The position numbers and the translations under genes were made by a program. From assembly GCF_000002235.5 (NCBI RefSeq), contig NW_022145604.1:5429077-5493076 (forward strand): a stretch of DNA of 64,000 nt, given 5' to 3'. Each line of letters opens with the position of its first letter. The stretch's first letter is position 1. This DNA is from Strongylocentrotus purpuratus (Eukaryota > Echinodermata > Echinoidea > Camarodonta > Strongylocentrotidae). The notes under the pieces were generated by a model that worked only from the letters and a program-made list of their open reading frames with translations, searched no databases and had not been told where the DNA came from. This document shows, one piece after another, positions 1 to 10,240 of the stretch.

Positions 1-1371
1 AAGAGGAAATATTTTTGTCAATGCTGTATTATCTTGTGAACAAAATCCCCTAGAATCGATATTTATATCACGTTATAATAAAATACAATTATTTGTGTTG
101 CAATATAGTCAGAAGGTCATGGAATTTCTTCTTACTGGTTAAAAGTCCTCAAATGTTTGTCTATTATCAATATCACCCCCACACTGTAAAAAAGAATTTG
201 TTCATTGGTAATTTTTACGTATTTTTTCCATGTAGAATTTACTTGAAAACATTAGTTTTGCCACTTACGCACTAAATTTAAGTCTTGCTAACTCAAACTT
301 TCAATTTAGTAGAACATACGTGGAATATTTAAGTAAAATCAAATACATAAGAACTTTAAGTAATTTCAGCTTGTATTTATTTAGTAATTTTAACTCAAAA
401 TCAGAAATTATACGTATTACTCAAACAATTTATGTTGATTATTCTTATCTTTTTAAAGTAAGGACCGATGCAGTGCGTAATAGAAATATTTACATAATTT
501 ATGAATATTCATTAAGACCAAATTAAATTCTTTTTTAAATAAAACAATTCTTGTTTGTGGTTGAATGAAAATTTAAGGACTTTAAAACATTTACTAATTC
601 ATTTAACATGGCTAAGCAAAGACAAGACAATTCTTAATTGTTACCCAGTTCAAAACAAATCAAAACTTGATATTTCAGGAAATTGTCAACCAATTTTCCT
701 TTTAAGATGCTACGATCAAGTATATATAAAATTTGGAGCCTTTCAATATGTGTCGAATTGAAGCGTACGTAATAGTTTGTGATGGTGGTAGATATATTAT
801 ATATATATATATATACGGTTAAATCTTAAATAGAAGTAGTGTTAGTGATTAGTGATTAATCTTAAATAGAAGTAGTGAATGATTAGTGGATGTTATTTGT
901 TAGATTAGATGGGTACCAAATCGTGCAATATGTAATCCTATCATAGCTTTTTTTTTTAATTATCTAAAATGATTACAATACTTAAATATTTACGTTAATG
1001 TAACTCGATTTAAGTGAGTAAAAATTTATTCAGCAAAATAAGTAAATTCTACTTAAGATGCCGTAGGTAATATTTATTTAATAAAAATAAGGCAATTCTT
1101 TTCCTCAATTTGATTGAGTTATTTCGACTATTATTTTTTTACAGTGCAAAAGCCCTACTCCGACCCCACCCCACCCCTTGCCCCAAGGCCCTATTTTGCA
1201 TTCAAAATCGTCTTTCGATCCTATCTGTAATATTAAATTTACTTTCTCTTTCTTTGTATCAGTTGTTATCATTCACTGTCTCAAAGAAATTGTATCATTC
1301 ACTGTCTTGATTCACATTCCTCGGCCGACTCAGCCAGCCGCTGAACACTACATGTACTTGAAAAATGTATT
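1..1371. other. AT-rich intergenic DNA, no gene seen
   Basis: Only short reading frames occur, with low-complexity translations and no recognisable domain. There is a short (AT)n run near 796-816 and a duplicated phrase around 820-885 (ttaaatagaagtagtg). I see no RNA gene or mobile-element terminus. Confidence 0.6.
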
Positions 1372-1487
1372 CAAATTATGCTTTAAAAAAAGCTCAATTA
1401 TGCCAGAATTTTGCTAAAAACAGCCAAATTATGCCAGATGCGAAAAGGGTCAAAATTATGCCAAGTAGCATAATTATGCCAGATCTG
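1372..1487 (+). repeat. Cluster of AATTATGCCAG-type short repeats
   Basis: The core AATTATGCCA (or AAATTATGC) recurs five times in about 115 bases, near 1372, 1396, 1427, 1451 and 1472, with uneven spacing. It is not a microsatellite. It could be a binding-site cluster or the subterminal repeats of a decayed transposon. No function can be assigned. Confidence 0.5.
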
Positions 1488-1703
1488 ACAACGTTGCCGA
1501 TAAGTGCGCTATTACAGAAAAAGCCTTTATTATCATTTTCATGTCTTCTGTTCGGGAAATTGTGTTCTATTGTTGTCGGAAAAATTTGTATTTTTTTTAT
1601 GGGGACATAAAAATGACTTAATTCTCTGCAAATTTTCATTTACTTCATTACGTTTGTTTTGCTTTGTGTGTGGTTAATGATACTCTCAGAAGTCAGAAGT
1701 ACA

Positions 1704-1705
1704 CA

Positions 1706-1743
<38 letters not shown>

Positions 1744-1950
1744 TGCTCTCTCTTGCTCTCTTTCGCTTCTCTTCTCTTCAACTTCTTCTTATTTTTCACT
1801 TTTCTTCTTCTACTTCTTCTTCTTCTTCTTCTTCTTCATCTTCTTCTTCTTCTTCTTCTTCTTCTTCTTCTTCTTCTTCTTCTTCTTCTTCTTCTTCATC
1901 TTCTCCATATTTTCTTCTTCTTCTTCGTTTTCTTCTTCTTTTTTAATTTC
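1704..1950 (+). repeat. (CT)n then (CTT)n microsatellite
   Basis: A CT run begins at about 1704, followed by CT-rich transition sequence and then a long CTT run at about 1807-1903 with rare CAT interruptions. All long reading frames here are artefacts (poly-Ser, poly-Phe, poly-Leu). The paralogous position at 31118-31330 has CA, CT and TTC runs instead, so the array has changed since the duplication. Confidence 0.9.
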
Positions 1951-2190
1951 TATATGATCTCTTTTCTTCTGTTCTGGTCTCGTCTTTTCTCTCTTCCATC
2001 AGCTCTCACAATCTCTCCCTCATTTAACTGCCATATAGGCTCCCATATAGGCCCTAAAGATGTATGCTCATTCATACCTTCCTGTTTTCTATCATAACAC
2101 AGTTCAAGCAAAGTTCAAGTTGAGTAATAATGGTTTTTTAATGATTATTCATGTCTTTTTGCCTGTTTCATGTATTAGTGTAAAAGCATC

Positions 2191-2737
2191 TTAAAGGGAT
2201 AGTTGAGTTCTGTTTTCAGACCGAAAATGCCTTCAAAGTACATGGTTATTGCTCTTATTCTTATCTATGACATTTCTAGTGCCCTTTTAGAACCTAAAAT
2301 TGCTATGAAGGTAATCTTAGACCCCAAAATGTGTGAAATTTAGCGAATACGAGCATACTAATTCAGCTCCACTTTAAAAAATAACGGCGACCGTTAATTA
2401 ATTATTTAATTAAAAATAACAATACATGGGCCGGCTGATTGTGCGTAATAATAATTATAAGCAGCACGAAAATGCCAACAAAAAAGCCAACATCGGCATC
2501 GGCTGAAATACGACGTAAAAGGCGTTATTTCGTTTTTTCAACGAGTTTTTTCAAATTTTTCAAAATATCTAATATTTGTGGTGGTATACTAATATTAGAA
2601 ATCGTTATATTTTAGCCGTCTCTGAACCGCTTTTGATCAAACAAAGATGATTTTGTAATTGAAATATTGTGTTCTTTCAAATTTAAAAAATTATTTTGTG
2701 TAGCGCCCTCTGCAACAGAACCCAACTATCCCTTTAA
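2191..2737. mobile_element. TTAA-flanked MITE with 20-bp inverted termini
   Basis: The left end reads TTAA then AGGGATAGTTGAGTTCTGTT. The right end, reverse complemented, reads TTAA then AGGGATAGTTGGGTTCTGTT (19 of 20 identical). The paralogous site at 31560-31575 reads gcatcTTAAttattt with one TTAA and no insert. That supports insertion with TTAA duplication (piggyBac-like), although a TA duplication (mariner-like) fits the same bases. At 547 bp with no transposase frame it is non-autonomous. Confidence 0.85.
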
Positions 2738-3296
2738 TTATTTCAGCTTCCAGCTGCGATGATTTTAAAATTTAATAAACCGTAATAAAATGTTAACAGT
2801 GAAACCCTGACAACAGCCAATAAATAACGTTAAAAACTGCATCTTTATTTTTGTACATTTCACACAAAAAGCAATATTTTACAAAATAGCACGCATATCT
2901 GGATATTAACCAAATACAAGTAGTTTTAACTGACAAGGGATAATATTGCAAACAATATAGATGGACGAAACTTTTCCCTGTCTAATTTCAAGTGTCAATT
3001 ATTATCCCGTAAGTCAAATTAATTTTACAAATTCTTCGCTAGAATTTTACTTTCTATTTCCTCTTTAACCATATTTCAATGACTTCATTTTCAATCATGC
3101 AGATTTGATTTTGTTAATGATCCGAAACTTTTGCAATTGATTAATGGACAGCAACGTAAAGGCTTCACGAAAGATATGCAGGGCGGTTTAATGACTCTGA
3201 TGCCATTTTATTGCACGCCATAATATTGATTATCCTTCTTCTGAGTATTCTTGTCCAATAATGTCTGCTTTTCCGCATTTCTGTCACTGAAGGGAC

Positions 3297-4537
3297 CAGG
3301 AGCGACGATTTCTTTTTCTGACCGGGGACGAAATACGAGGGACGAGGGAGCAGTGGCGTAATGAGCAAAAACGTTGGGGGGGGGGGGGGGAGCGAAAAAT
3401 CCGCTTCACCACCACTCTTACATGCAGGCCCCGCGGAACCTTTTTTCAAAGTGGGGAGGGGGGGGGGGGCTAAAGTATTTACGATCAGGTAGAGTAGAAC
3501 AAAGCGAGAAAAAAGAAATGGAGCGTAAGTTGACGTGAGGGTCCAGTGGCAAAGCCCCGGCCGGGGTCTAGGGGCGGAGCCCCGCGGAAGCTCAGTGGTT
3601 TTAATAACAATAATAATGGTAGTGTGTTCTTGTATAGCGCTCATGTCAGTCAGATTTGACCCTCCTGGCGCTCCCGATTATTACCCTGGCTTTAGCAAGG
3701 CTGCCATACGGCGCTCTAGCATTTCATTTCATTTCATTTCAATTTCAAGGAATAAATTCCTACCAGGTACCCATTTACTTCACTTGGGTGGAGTGTGGCA
3801 AATGTAGATCAATGACTTGCCAAAGGACATTAGTGCGGCGGTGGGACTCGAACCGCGGACCTTGTGATCGACAGTCTAGCGACGTATCCACACAATCCAC
3901 TCGACAACAACACCTCTACCTATAGGCATTTAATTACGGTCAAATGAACATATTTAAATACCTTATTTTTGACACTGGCATATTACAGGTCACTAATTGG
4001 AGTGGGGTCCAGGGAGCGGAGTCCGAAAAGCTCAGGGGTTTAAGGCATTACAATTACGATTAGATGAGCAACTAGAGCCCACCTTAAGGCCCTTGGTGGG
4101 GTCCAGGAGGCAGAGCCCCCGGAAGCTCAGGGGAAAATCATGCCATTACAGCAACATTTGTAAACCACTGGTATCGAATTAGAAATAAACCTCGTTTGAA
4201 TTTAAAACTTACATTCCTTAGCAAAACTATAGTACAAAAACGAGCAATATAGCTTTTTCACAATTTTCTCAGTATTTACTTGTACATTTTGAAGGATATG
4301 ATGCGAGTGAGCGTAGCTCTTGAGTGAGAAGATTTTTGCATTTTTATTTGTCTAAACGCCTCATTCTTGGGCCCTCCAGAGCCTAAAAGTGTGTTGCAGT
4401 ATTCAGTCAGTATTTGCTATATATTTTCTTTGGCACTTTTTCAAATTTTCAGGGGGGGGGGGGAGGGGACGATCCCCCCTAAAAAAATTGATGGGGGACG
4501 TGTCCCCCCCCGCCCCCCCCCCGGATCACCGCCCCTG
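3297..4537. mobile_element. hAT-like non-autonomous element with 8-bp target duplication
   Basis: GAAGGGAC occurs directly outside both ends (3289-3296 and 4538-4545), and only once at the empty paralogous site (32121-32128). The element starts CAGGAGCG and ends CGCCCCTG, a short imperfect inverted terminus of hAT type (CAGGRGCG). The interior has G and C homopolymers near 3375-3390, 3455-3470 and 4450-4525, a nested SINE and GC-rich hairpin repeats. No transposase is seen. Confidence 0.85.
3602..3921 (-). mobile_element. tRNA-derived SINE, minus strand
   Basis: Read on the minus strand, the head contains gtcgagtgg and a box-B-like GGTTCGAGTCCC (around 3845-3860). The body contains tcctttggcaagtcattgatc and aatgggtacctggtagg. 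The tail, agcgctatacaagaac followed by ATT-like repeats, lies near 3605-3645. The same tail is found at 29640-29714 on the plus strand. It is nested inside the hAT-like element, so it inserted later or travelled with it. Confidence 0.7.
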
Positions 4538-4837
4538 GAAGGGACCAATTTTAAGTTAAAACCTAAAGGAAAATGGAAAATTGGGACAAGGAATACAACA
4601 CCAAGACAAATTAATTTTGACACACAAGGGGGCGTTCTTGATAAATCAATTGCAGAGTTAATGTATAAAAATGATTCTTCTCATTACGTAAAGGAGAATT
4701 TGCCCATTGTCACTTATGGTTAATGTTTGACGGATAACTCTTAAAAAATAACACAATTTCATTGACAGTAACTTTCGTCAGCATCTACTTCTTGGCGATT
4801 GCTAATTCAAAATCAAAACACAACGCTAAAATTGGTT

Positions 4838-6219
4838 GATGGAGGTATACTATTTCTATATTATACAAAGATACTATGTACTGCAAAGTAGTATAGACCA
4901 TAACATTTTGCTTCATTTTTAGTTGCAAGTCACTAACAAAATCGATAGCTTATCCTTTTTTAGGTCAGCCATGGGATTTTTTTTTGATTTTTTTTTTTAT
5001 AATAAAAAAAAAAACCCAAAGGGGATGGGGGGGGGGGGTGGGGGTTACATACATACAAATACCGAAGGGGGGTTCAACCCCCCCCCCCCCCCCCCCCCCC
5101 CTGTGTACGCGCCTGAGCATAATTATAAGTATTGGTGTGTACTGCAAGGTTCTGGAATCATCAACAATTTTGATGAAGGGTGTCGATTTGTATTTGTGGT
5201 TGGGGGGATGATAGGTGCCAAAATGTTTTCGGCAATGGATCAAAGCAACCAAGAGGTAGAAGCGTGTGACAGGTTGCACCCCTCCCTTCCAAGTTATTAA
5301 CTTCTTCAAGTCACCCTCAATAAAGATAACATTTCAGAGAATAATAAGAGTGGTAATAAAATTAATAACATGTTAAATGTTAGTCCTGACTCTTGCCTGC
5401 AGTGTAGGCCTACCAGACTGATATCATCTATTTTTAAACGAAATTTAGACATTACCAACAACAAATCCAATGATGAGGGATATCAACCTGTGAAAGTATT
5501 ATGTTACCAGTGAGCAAATACATTAATAAGCAACCAGGAAAGGTTCATGTAGACAGAAAATTCTTTATTTCCTGGTGATAGAAACATACATTTTATGAAT
5601 ATTGATGTCTCCAAGCAACAAATATCGTGAAAACCCCATACCAATATTCTGTGTAAAGAGATCTCAAAAACATAGTTCTCATTAGTAAATGAAAAACATA
5701 TTGCTTTTGGTTCTGCATTTGACTCTCTTCCTTCTTTAATTAAACCAACTGAATCCTCTCTGCGGGAAACTCAATTCAATGAAACAGAATATCACTGATG
5801 CAAAATTTGGTTCTCAAAATGACAGAAAATTTCCACTCCTGATCTCATAAAAACTGTCTGTTTCTTAAAAACATAATATAAAACTTACGTTCCAAGTACC
5901 AAACAACAAACTTCCATTATCTCCTCCTTCACCCATATATACATGTTCTTATCATACCAGAAACGCTCTAAAAATAAGCATAATATTCGCCTAAGGCCCT
6001 GACCAGAGCACTATTTTTTTCTCCAAAAACTATAACCAGTCTTAGAAGGTGCATTATTATTGGAAGGGTGTTATAAACAAAACTTCAAACTTAATAACAT
6101 TCTAACCTTCAAAAACACCCTAACTATATTATACCTGTTACGTTTGAATACAATACATAGGCCTACATCAGCTTTTCAATAATACAAAAATAAGTTGTGA
6201 CATAATAATCTGTTTCCAA
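4838..6219. other. Non-coding; G/C-homopolymer element fragment at about 4975-5117
   Basis: Around 4975-5117, T and A runs are followed by G runs, then a 30-base C run, ending ctgtgtacgcgcctgag. This matches in inverse order the element near 36815-37060, and the terminus CAGGCGCGTACRCAGG recurs at 37398-37413. The rest (5120-6219) has only short frames with no recognisable domain. Confidence 0.5.
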
Positions 6220-6225
6220 AATATA

Positions 6226-6440
6226 GGCGTGATAGCTCAGTCGGTAGAGCAGTGGTCTCTTATTTCGTTGAGCCGGGTTCGAAACCAAGTCGTTGCGCTA
6301 GTGCCCTTTGGTAAGGCATTAATCGTCATTAATTACCAGGTCCCTAAAGCCGTCGGCCGTCTGGCTGCTTACTTACAAGCATTTATGCTTTCTAATAGCA
6401 GTCAGGTAAAATAACCACCATCATCATCATGTAACTGGAG
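6226..6440 (+). mobile_element. tRNA-derived SINE, plus strand
   Basis: The head has a box-A-like TAGCTCAGTCGGTAGAGC (6232-6249) and a box-B-like GGGTTCGAAACC (about 6274-6285), as in a tRNA-type polymerase III promoter. The acceptor stem does not close, so it is not a functional tRNA. A non-tRNA body follows (ccctttggtaaggcatt) and the tail includes catcatcatcat near 6420-6430. Confidence 0.75.
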
Positions 6441-6514
6441 TATTCTGTTGTATTGCTTGTTTATGTACATACAAAGAGCTCATTTTCAAAAGGCATTAGA
6501 TCCATGTGTGTAAC

Positions 6515-6892
6515 TTAAAGGGGCATGTTCTCCGTATTCCAGAGGGCGTTCAAAATACGTACCCGCTGGCGGACGGTGCTAGCTGCCTATTGACACCAAC
6601 AGAATACGGCTCTTACGCAGATGGCATGTTCCGAATGCCCGCACAATGCCGATTATCGCATACAAAGTCATGTGCCGAAGTAATAATCGCAGTTCGGCTC
6701 TAAGATTCGGCTGCTGTTTCCGCCCACTTTCGTGACGTCACAATCGGCAGCGATCAGCTGGCTTGGCGAAAGCAGGCCAGGACGCGCGTACTTTGATTGA
6801 CAGCTGTATGCAAATAAGAAGTCGATCTTCGGAACCAAGATGGCGATGACTAGAGCAGCGATAACTACACTGGCGGGAACGTGCCCCTTTAA
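6515..6892. mobile_element. TTAA-flanked MITE, second family
   Basis: The left end is TTAAAGGGGCATGTTC and the right end, reverse complemented, is TTAAAGGGGCACGTTC (15 of 16 identical). It is 378 bp. The interior is more GC-rich than its surroundings (about 6530-6880), with no open frame beyond about 65 codons. The TTAAAGG start is shared with the elements at 2191 and 32242. Confidence 0.8.
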
Positions 6893-7245
6893 GAAAGAAC
6901 TCCTTGTTTACCCGATTTTGTTTAGGTGTCTATGGAAAATTATTATTAAAAGATGCATGTGTTCATAAATTCTCTCGTAATTTAGGTTAATAATTTTGTT
7001 CAAGGTAAATAGAGGAAAATGTATAGCATTATCTCCATTTGCTATCAAAAGAATTTGCTCCTTTCGGAAAATAGCTCTTCAATAGATTCTGAGTATGAAT
7101 CAGGGAACACACTGAAAGTTTCTTTCTCTTCAATGATACAATATTTTATTTCTTTACTTGCATTATGAAGCACGCATTATCAACCCAACGTAGCTTTAAA
7201 AATCACTTCAGATTCAACTGGCCAAAAATCATGTAATATTCTCGC

Positions 7246-7644
7246 TCAGATGCTTTCCTTTAATACCTTTAAGAGTTCTTTATATTGAGGGATTGGTTGA
7301 TATTTTTTCTTGGTAATAATGCCCAAATTAAAAGAGTTAAACAAATACATGACTGTAACTCCTAGCGTGTTTTGAAAAGTAGGAAATATCAGGAAATAAA
7401 ATGAGTGAAAAATAAAAAATGAAGATACAATGACGTGAATTTTAAAAAGGATGAACGGAAACAACATAACAACTATTGAACTATCTAATATGTCATAATA
7501 ATGTCCGAAAATCTTTCTCCTTGTCTCCGATCTCATCACGAATTCGTCACAGAGTTCATCTATGTTTACACTGTCCAGGATGGTCTGATGTGCATTGCAG
7601 ATTGCTACAGAGTTGAGGCGCGTCTGTGTTGCGAAGCCATGACT
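7246..7644 (-). CDS. Hydrophobic open frame, unidentified; possible receptor exon
   Basis: This minus-strand frame is open for about 132 codons from the first codon after a stop. It could begin at a splice acceptor (aacacag) near 7625. The translation has a polar start (with TILDSVNIDELCDEF), two or three hydrophobic stretches (around FGHYYDILDSSIVVMLFPF and IIVSSFF-like sequence), then YLFNSFNLGIIT and a basic tail. NSFNLGIIT loosely recalls the NSxxNPIIY of class A receptors, but the proline and tyrosine are missing. AT-rich DNA makes hydrophobic frames by chance, so this may not be a gene. Confidence 0.25.
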   Translation of the reverse strand, partial: SHGFATQTRLNSVAICNAHQTILDSVNIDELCDEFVMRSETRRKIFGHYYDILDSSIVVMLFPFILFKIHVIVSSFFIFHSFYFLIFPTFQNTLGVTVMYLFNSFNLGIITKKKYQPIPQYKELLKVLKESI

Positions 7645-7829
7645 TCAACCTGCGGTTGTCTCATTTAATTCGTTTTCTATTTATATATGTATGTATTATG
7701 AAAATGAGAAAATGAGATACCAAATCTTGCGAGTAATAACCATTAACTACTCTCATCGGGATCTCATCATTAATTTTTCTCTTCATTTTTTATATTTTTT
7801 ATGGTGAATTATTGAGGGGGTTGATTGTA

Positions 7830-8365
7830 CAGGCCTCCCCCCCCCCCCACACACCTGAAATATAGAGGGGGGGGGGGATATATCCCCCACCCCTCCGGGA
7901 TCGACACCCATGATCAAAATGATAAGAAATTCGGCCCAGTCTTGGTAAAGTTACAAGCACTGTACACAGAAAGATGTATATGGGACTACGCGACACGTGC
8001 GTTATATCCATCAGGTCCAAATGGATATAATAATTTACCAAATATATCAATTAGTAGGCGGTTTCTCGGCAAAATTTGTATGATCACGTATTAGTCAAAA
8101 CATACTCTTTCACATGATTGGTAATAAAAGCTTCCATTTCACTTTTTGAGAGGCGGGCGTTCCCAAAACTGGTCGTTGGCAAACCTTGTAACCCAGCATG
8201 GATTAAAAACAAAATTCCGACCGTAATGATAGCTAGGCCCCCTCCCCTGGCGCTCAAGGGGGGGGGGGGGGGGGGGGGGGTGCGATTTTTCAAATTTTCG
8301 AGGGCCCCCCCAAAAATAGTGCTCACTACCCCGTATGCGGATCCCCCCCCCCTCCCTCGCTCCTC
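7830..8365. repeat. Paired C and G homopolymer tracts (decayed hAT-type termini)
   Basis: C tracts near 7836-7848 and G tracts near 7867-7877 are followed by tatatccccca. A second group has a 20-base G tract (8260-8280) and C tracts (8306-8312, 8343-8352). The flanking phrases (cccctggcgctcaagg, tcctcgtatttcgtctccccgg) match the interior of the hAT-like element at 3300-3350 in inverse orientation. No gene. Confidence 0.6.
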
Positions 8366-8435
8366 GTATTTCGTCTCCCCGGTCATGAAAAGAAATCGCC
8401 GCCCCTGCTCATATATTATCCTTTGTTTCTTTCGT

Positions 8436-9640
8436 CTATAACCATTTCTCAAGTTATCCATTGTTTCTTCCTTCAAGAACTTTCTCATAATGTTATCCTT
8501 TATTTACTTCCTTCTATACCCTTTTCTTATGTTATTCTTTGTTTCTTCCTTCTATAACCTTTTCTTATGCTATCCTTTTTTTTTTCTTCCTGCTATAACC
8601 TTTTCTTATGTTATCCTTTGTTTCTTCCTTCTATAACCTTTCCTTATGTTATTCTTTGTTTCTTCCATCTCTCACCTTTCCTTATGTTATTCTTTGTTTC
8701 TTCCTGCTATAACCTTTTCTTATGTTGTCCTTTGTTTCTTCCTTCTATAACCTTTCCTTATGTTATTCTTTGTTTCTTCCATCTATAACCTTTCCTTATG
8801 TTATTCTTTGTTTCTTCCTTCTATAACCTTTTCTCTTGTTATCCTTTGTTTCTTTCTTCCATAACCTTTTCTTATGTTATCCTTTGTTTCTTCCGTCTAT
8901 AACCCTTTCTCTTGTTATCCTTTGTTTCTTCCTTCTATAACCTTTCCTTATGTTATCCTTTATTTACTTCCTTCTATAACCTTTTCTCTTGTTATCCTTT
9001 GTTTCTTTCTTCCATAACCTTTCCTTATGTTATTCTTTGTTTCTTCCTTCTATAACCTTTTCTCTTGTTATCCATTGTTTCTTCCTTCTATAACCTTTTC
9101 TCTTGTTATCCTTTGTTTCTTTCTTCCATAACCTTTCCTTATGCTATCCTTTGTTTCTTCCTTCTATAACCTTTTCTTATTATGTTATCCTTTTTTTTCT
9201 TCCTTCTGCAAACTTTACTTTATGTTATCCTTTGTTTCTTTATATCTATAACCTTTACTTTATGTTATCCTTTGTTTCTTCCTTCTATAACCTTTACTTT
9301 ATGTTATCCTTTGTTTCTTCCTTCTATAACCTTTACTTTATGCTATCCTTTGTTTCTTCCTTCTATAACCTTTACTTTATGCTATCCTTTGTTTCTTCCT
9401 GCTATAACCTTTACTTTATGTTTTTCTTTGTTTCTTCCTTCTATAACCTTTTCTTATGCTATCCTTTGTTTCTTCCTTCTATAACCTTTTCTTATGCTAT
9501 CCTTTGTTTCTTCCTGCTATAACCTTTACTTTATGTTTTTCTTTGTTTCTTCCTTTTATAAACTTTTCTTATGTTATTCTATTTCACTTCCTTCTATAAC
9601 CTATTCTTATGTTATCCTTTGTTTCTTCCGTCTGTAATTT
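8436..9640 (+). repeat. 38-bp minisatellite, about 30 copies
   Basis: The unit runs from ctataacctttt through cttatgttatcc to tttgtttcttcc, about 38 bp. It repeats almost without interruption with scattered substitutions and small indels. The long frames here (repeating CYPLFLPSITF-like peptides) come from the repeat, because 38 is not a multiple of three and the frame rotates. A short eroded piece of the array is at about 14800-14900. Confidence 0.95.
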
Positions 9641-9654
9641 TTTCTTATGTTAGC

Positions 9655-10010
9655 CTTTTTTGCTTTACTTCCTTCTAAAACCTTTCCTTGTATTAACCGA
9701 AGCCGGAGCATTCATCAAAAAAAATTGGCCTGCAAAAGGGACATAGTACCTTTAACTAGGCAGAGGTGTAGATTGATTCCTCTCCAAACCAAGTCAGCTT
9801 TATTGCCAGATTCTCTGAGTCCGCAGAAGACCTTTTTTGGAATACTGTTTTGATCTTTCTGAAAATTAAGGTAAATATAAAAGTGAAGTGATCTATTACA
9901 AAAAAAAAAAAATTGAAATGAACGATTGTTTCTTACTTTGCTGTATGTGAATGGAAAAACGACGTGGAATTACACAAGGGTAATGGACTTGTAAATTTAT
10001 CGCAACATAC
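9655..10010 (+). repeat. Duplicated segment C, copy 1
   Basis: The phrase ggcctgcaaaagggacatag, then ctaggcagaggtgta, ccaaaccaagtcagc and gtccgcagaagacc, recurs at 14880-15200 and partly at 23990-24250. The latter two copies sit about 1 kb and 2.4 kb upstream of the TLR genes. This copy has no TLR downstream, so it may mark an older or deleted repeat of the cluster. No coding potential. Confidence 0.75.
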
Positions 10011-10016
10011 TTTTAT

Positions 10017-10240
10017 TTAAAGGGATTCTTTAGATTTGTTGCAGAGGGAGCTATACAATTTTTTGTGAGATAATGAATAACTGAATGTCAAATTTGAAAG
10101 AACATGTCATTTAAATGATAATATCAATTTTTTTGAGCAAAATCGGTTCCGAGACAACTTAAGTATTCATAAATAGCAATTTCTAATAGCCATTTCTAAT
10201 ATTTGTGGGGCGTCCCAAATATTCGATAATTTTGAATACA
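10017..10240 (-). mobile_element. Truncated, diverged copy of the 2191-2737 MITE
   Basis: It starts TTTAAAGGGATTCTTTAG, then gttgcagagggagctatac, aaatttgaaagaaca and tttctaatatttgtgg. This follows the reverse complement of 2737 back to about 2570 in order. The far end is not recognisable, so it is truncated or eroded. Confidence 0.7.

Larger units (their letters stand above)
1558..4837 (+). repeat. Segmental duplication A, first copy
   Basis: This segment aligns by eye, in the same order and orientation, with 31067-32908. Shared landmarks are gttctattgttgt near 1565 and 31072, cagctgcgatgatttt near 2753 and 31579, ttgattatccttcttctgag near 3225 and 32058, and aaatcaattgcagagtta near 4643 against 32228. 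Two transposons (2191-2737 and 3297-4537) are present here and absent from the other copy. No coding gene was seen in either copy. Confidence 0.8.

Noticed and set aside
1659..2097. Three overlapping frames of about 95-114 codons
   Set aside because: They translate the CT and CTT microsatellite into runs of Ser, Phe or Leu.
6226..6310. Functional tRNA gene
   Set aside because: Boxes A and B are present but the acceptor stem does not pair and a SINE body follows.
9103..9522. 139-codon frame with repeating CYPLFLPSITF-like peptide
   Set aside because: It follows a 38-bp minisatellite whose unit is not a multiple of three; the frame is open by composition.
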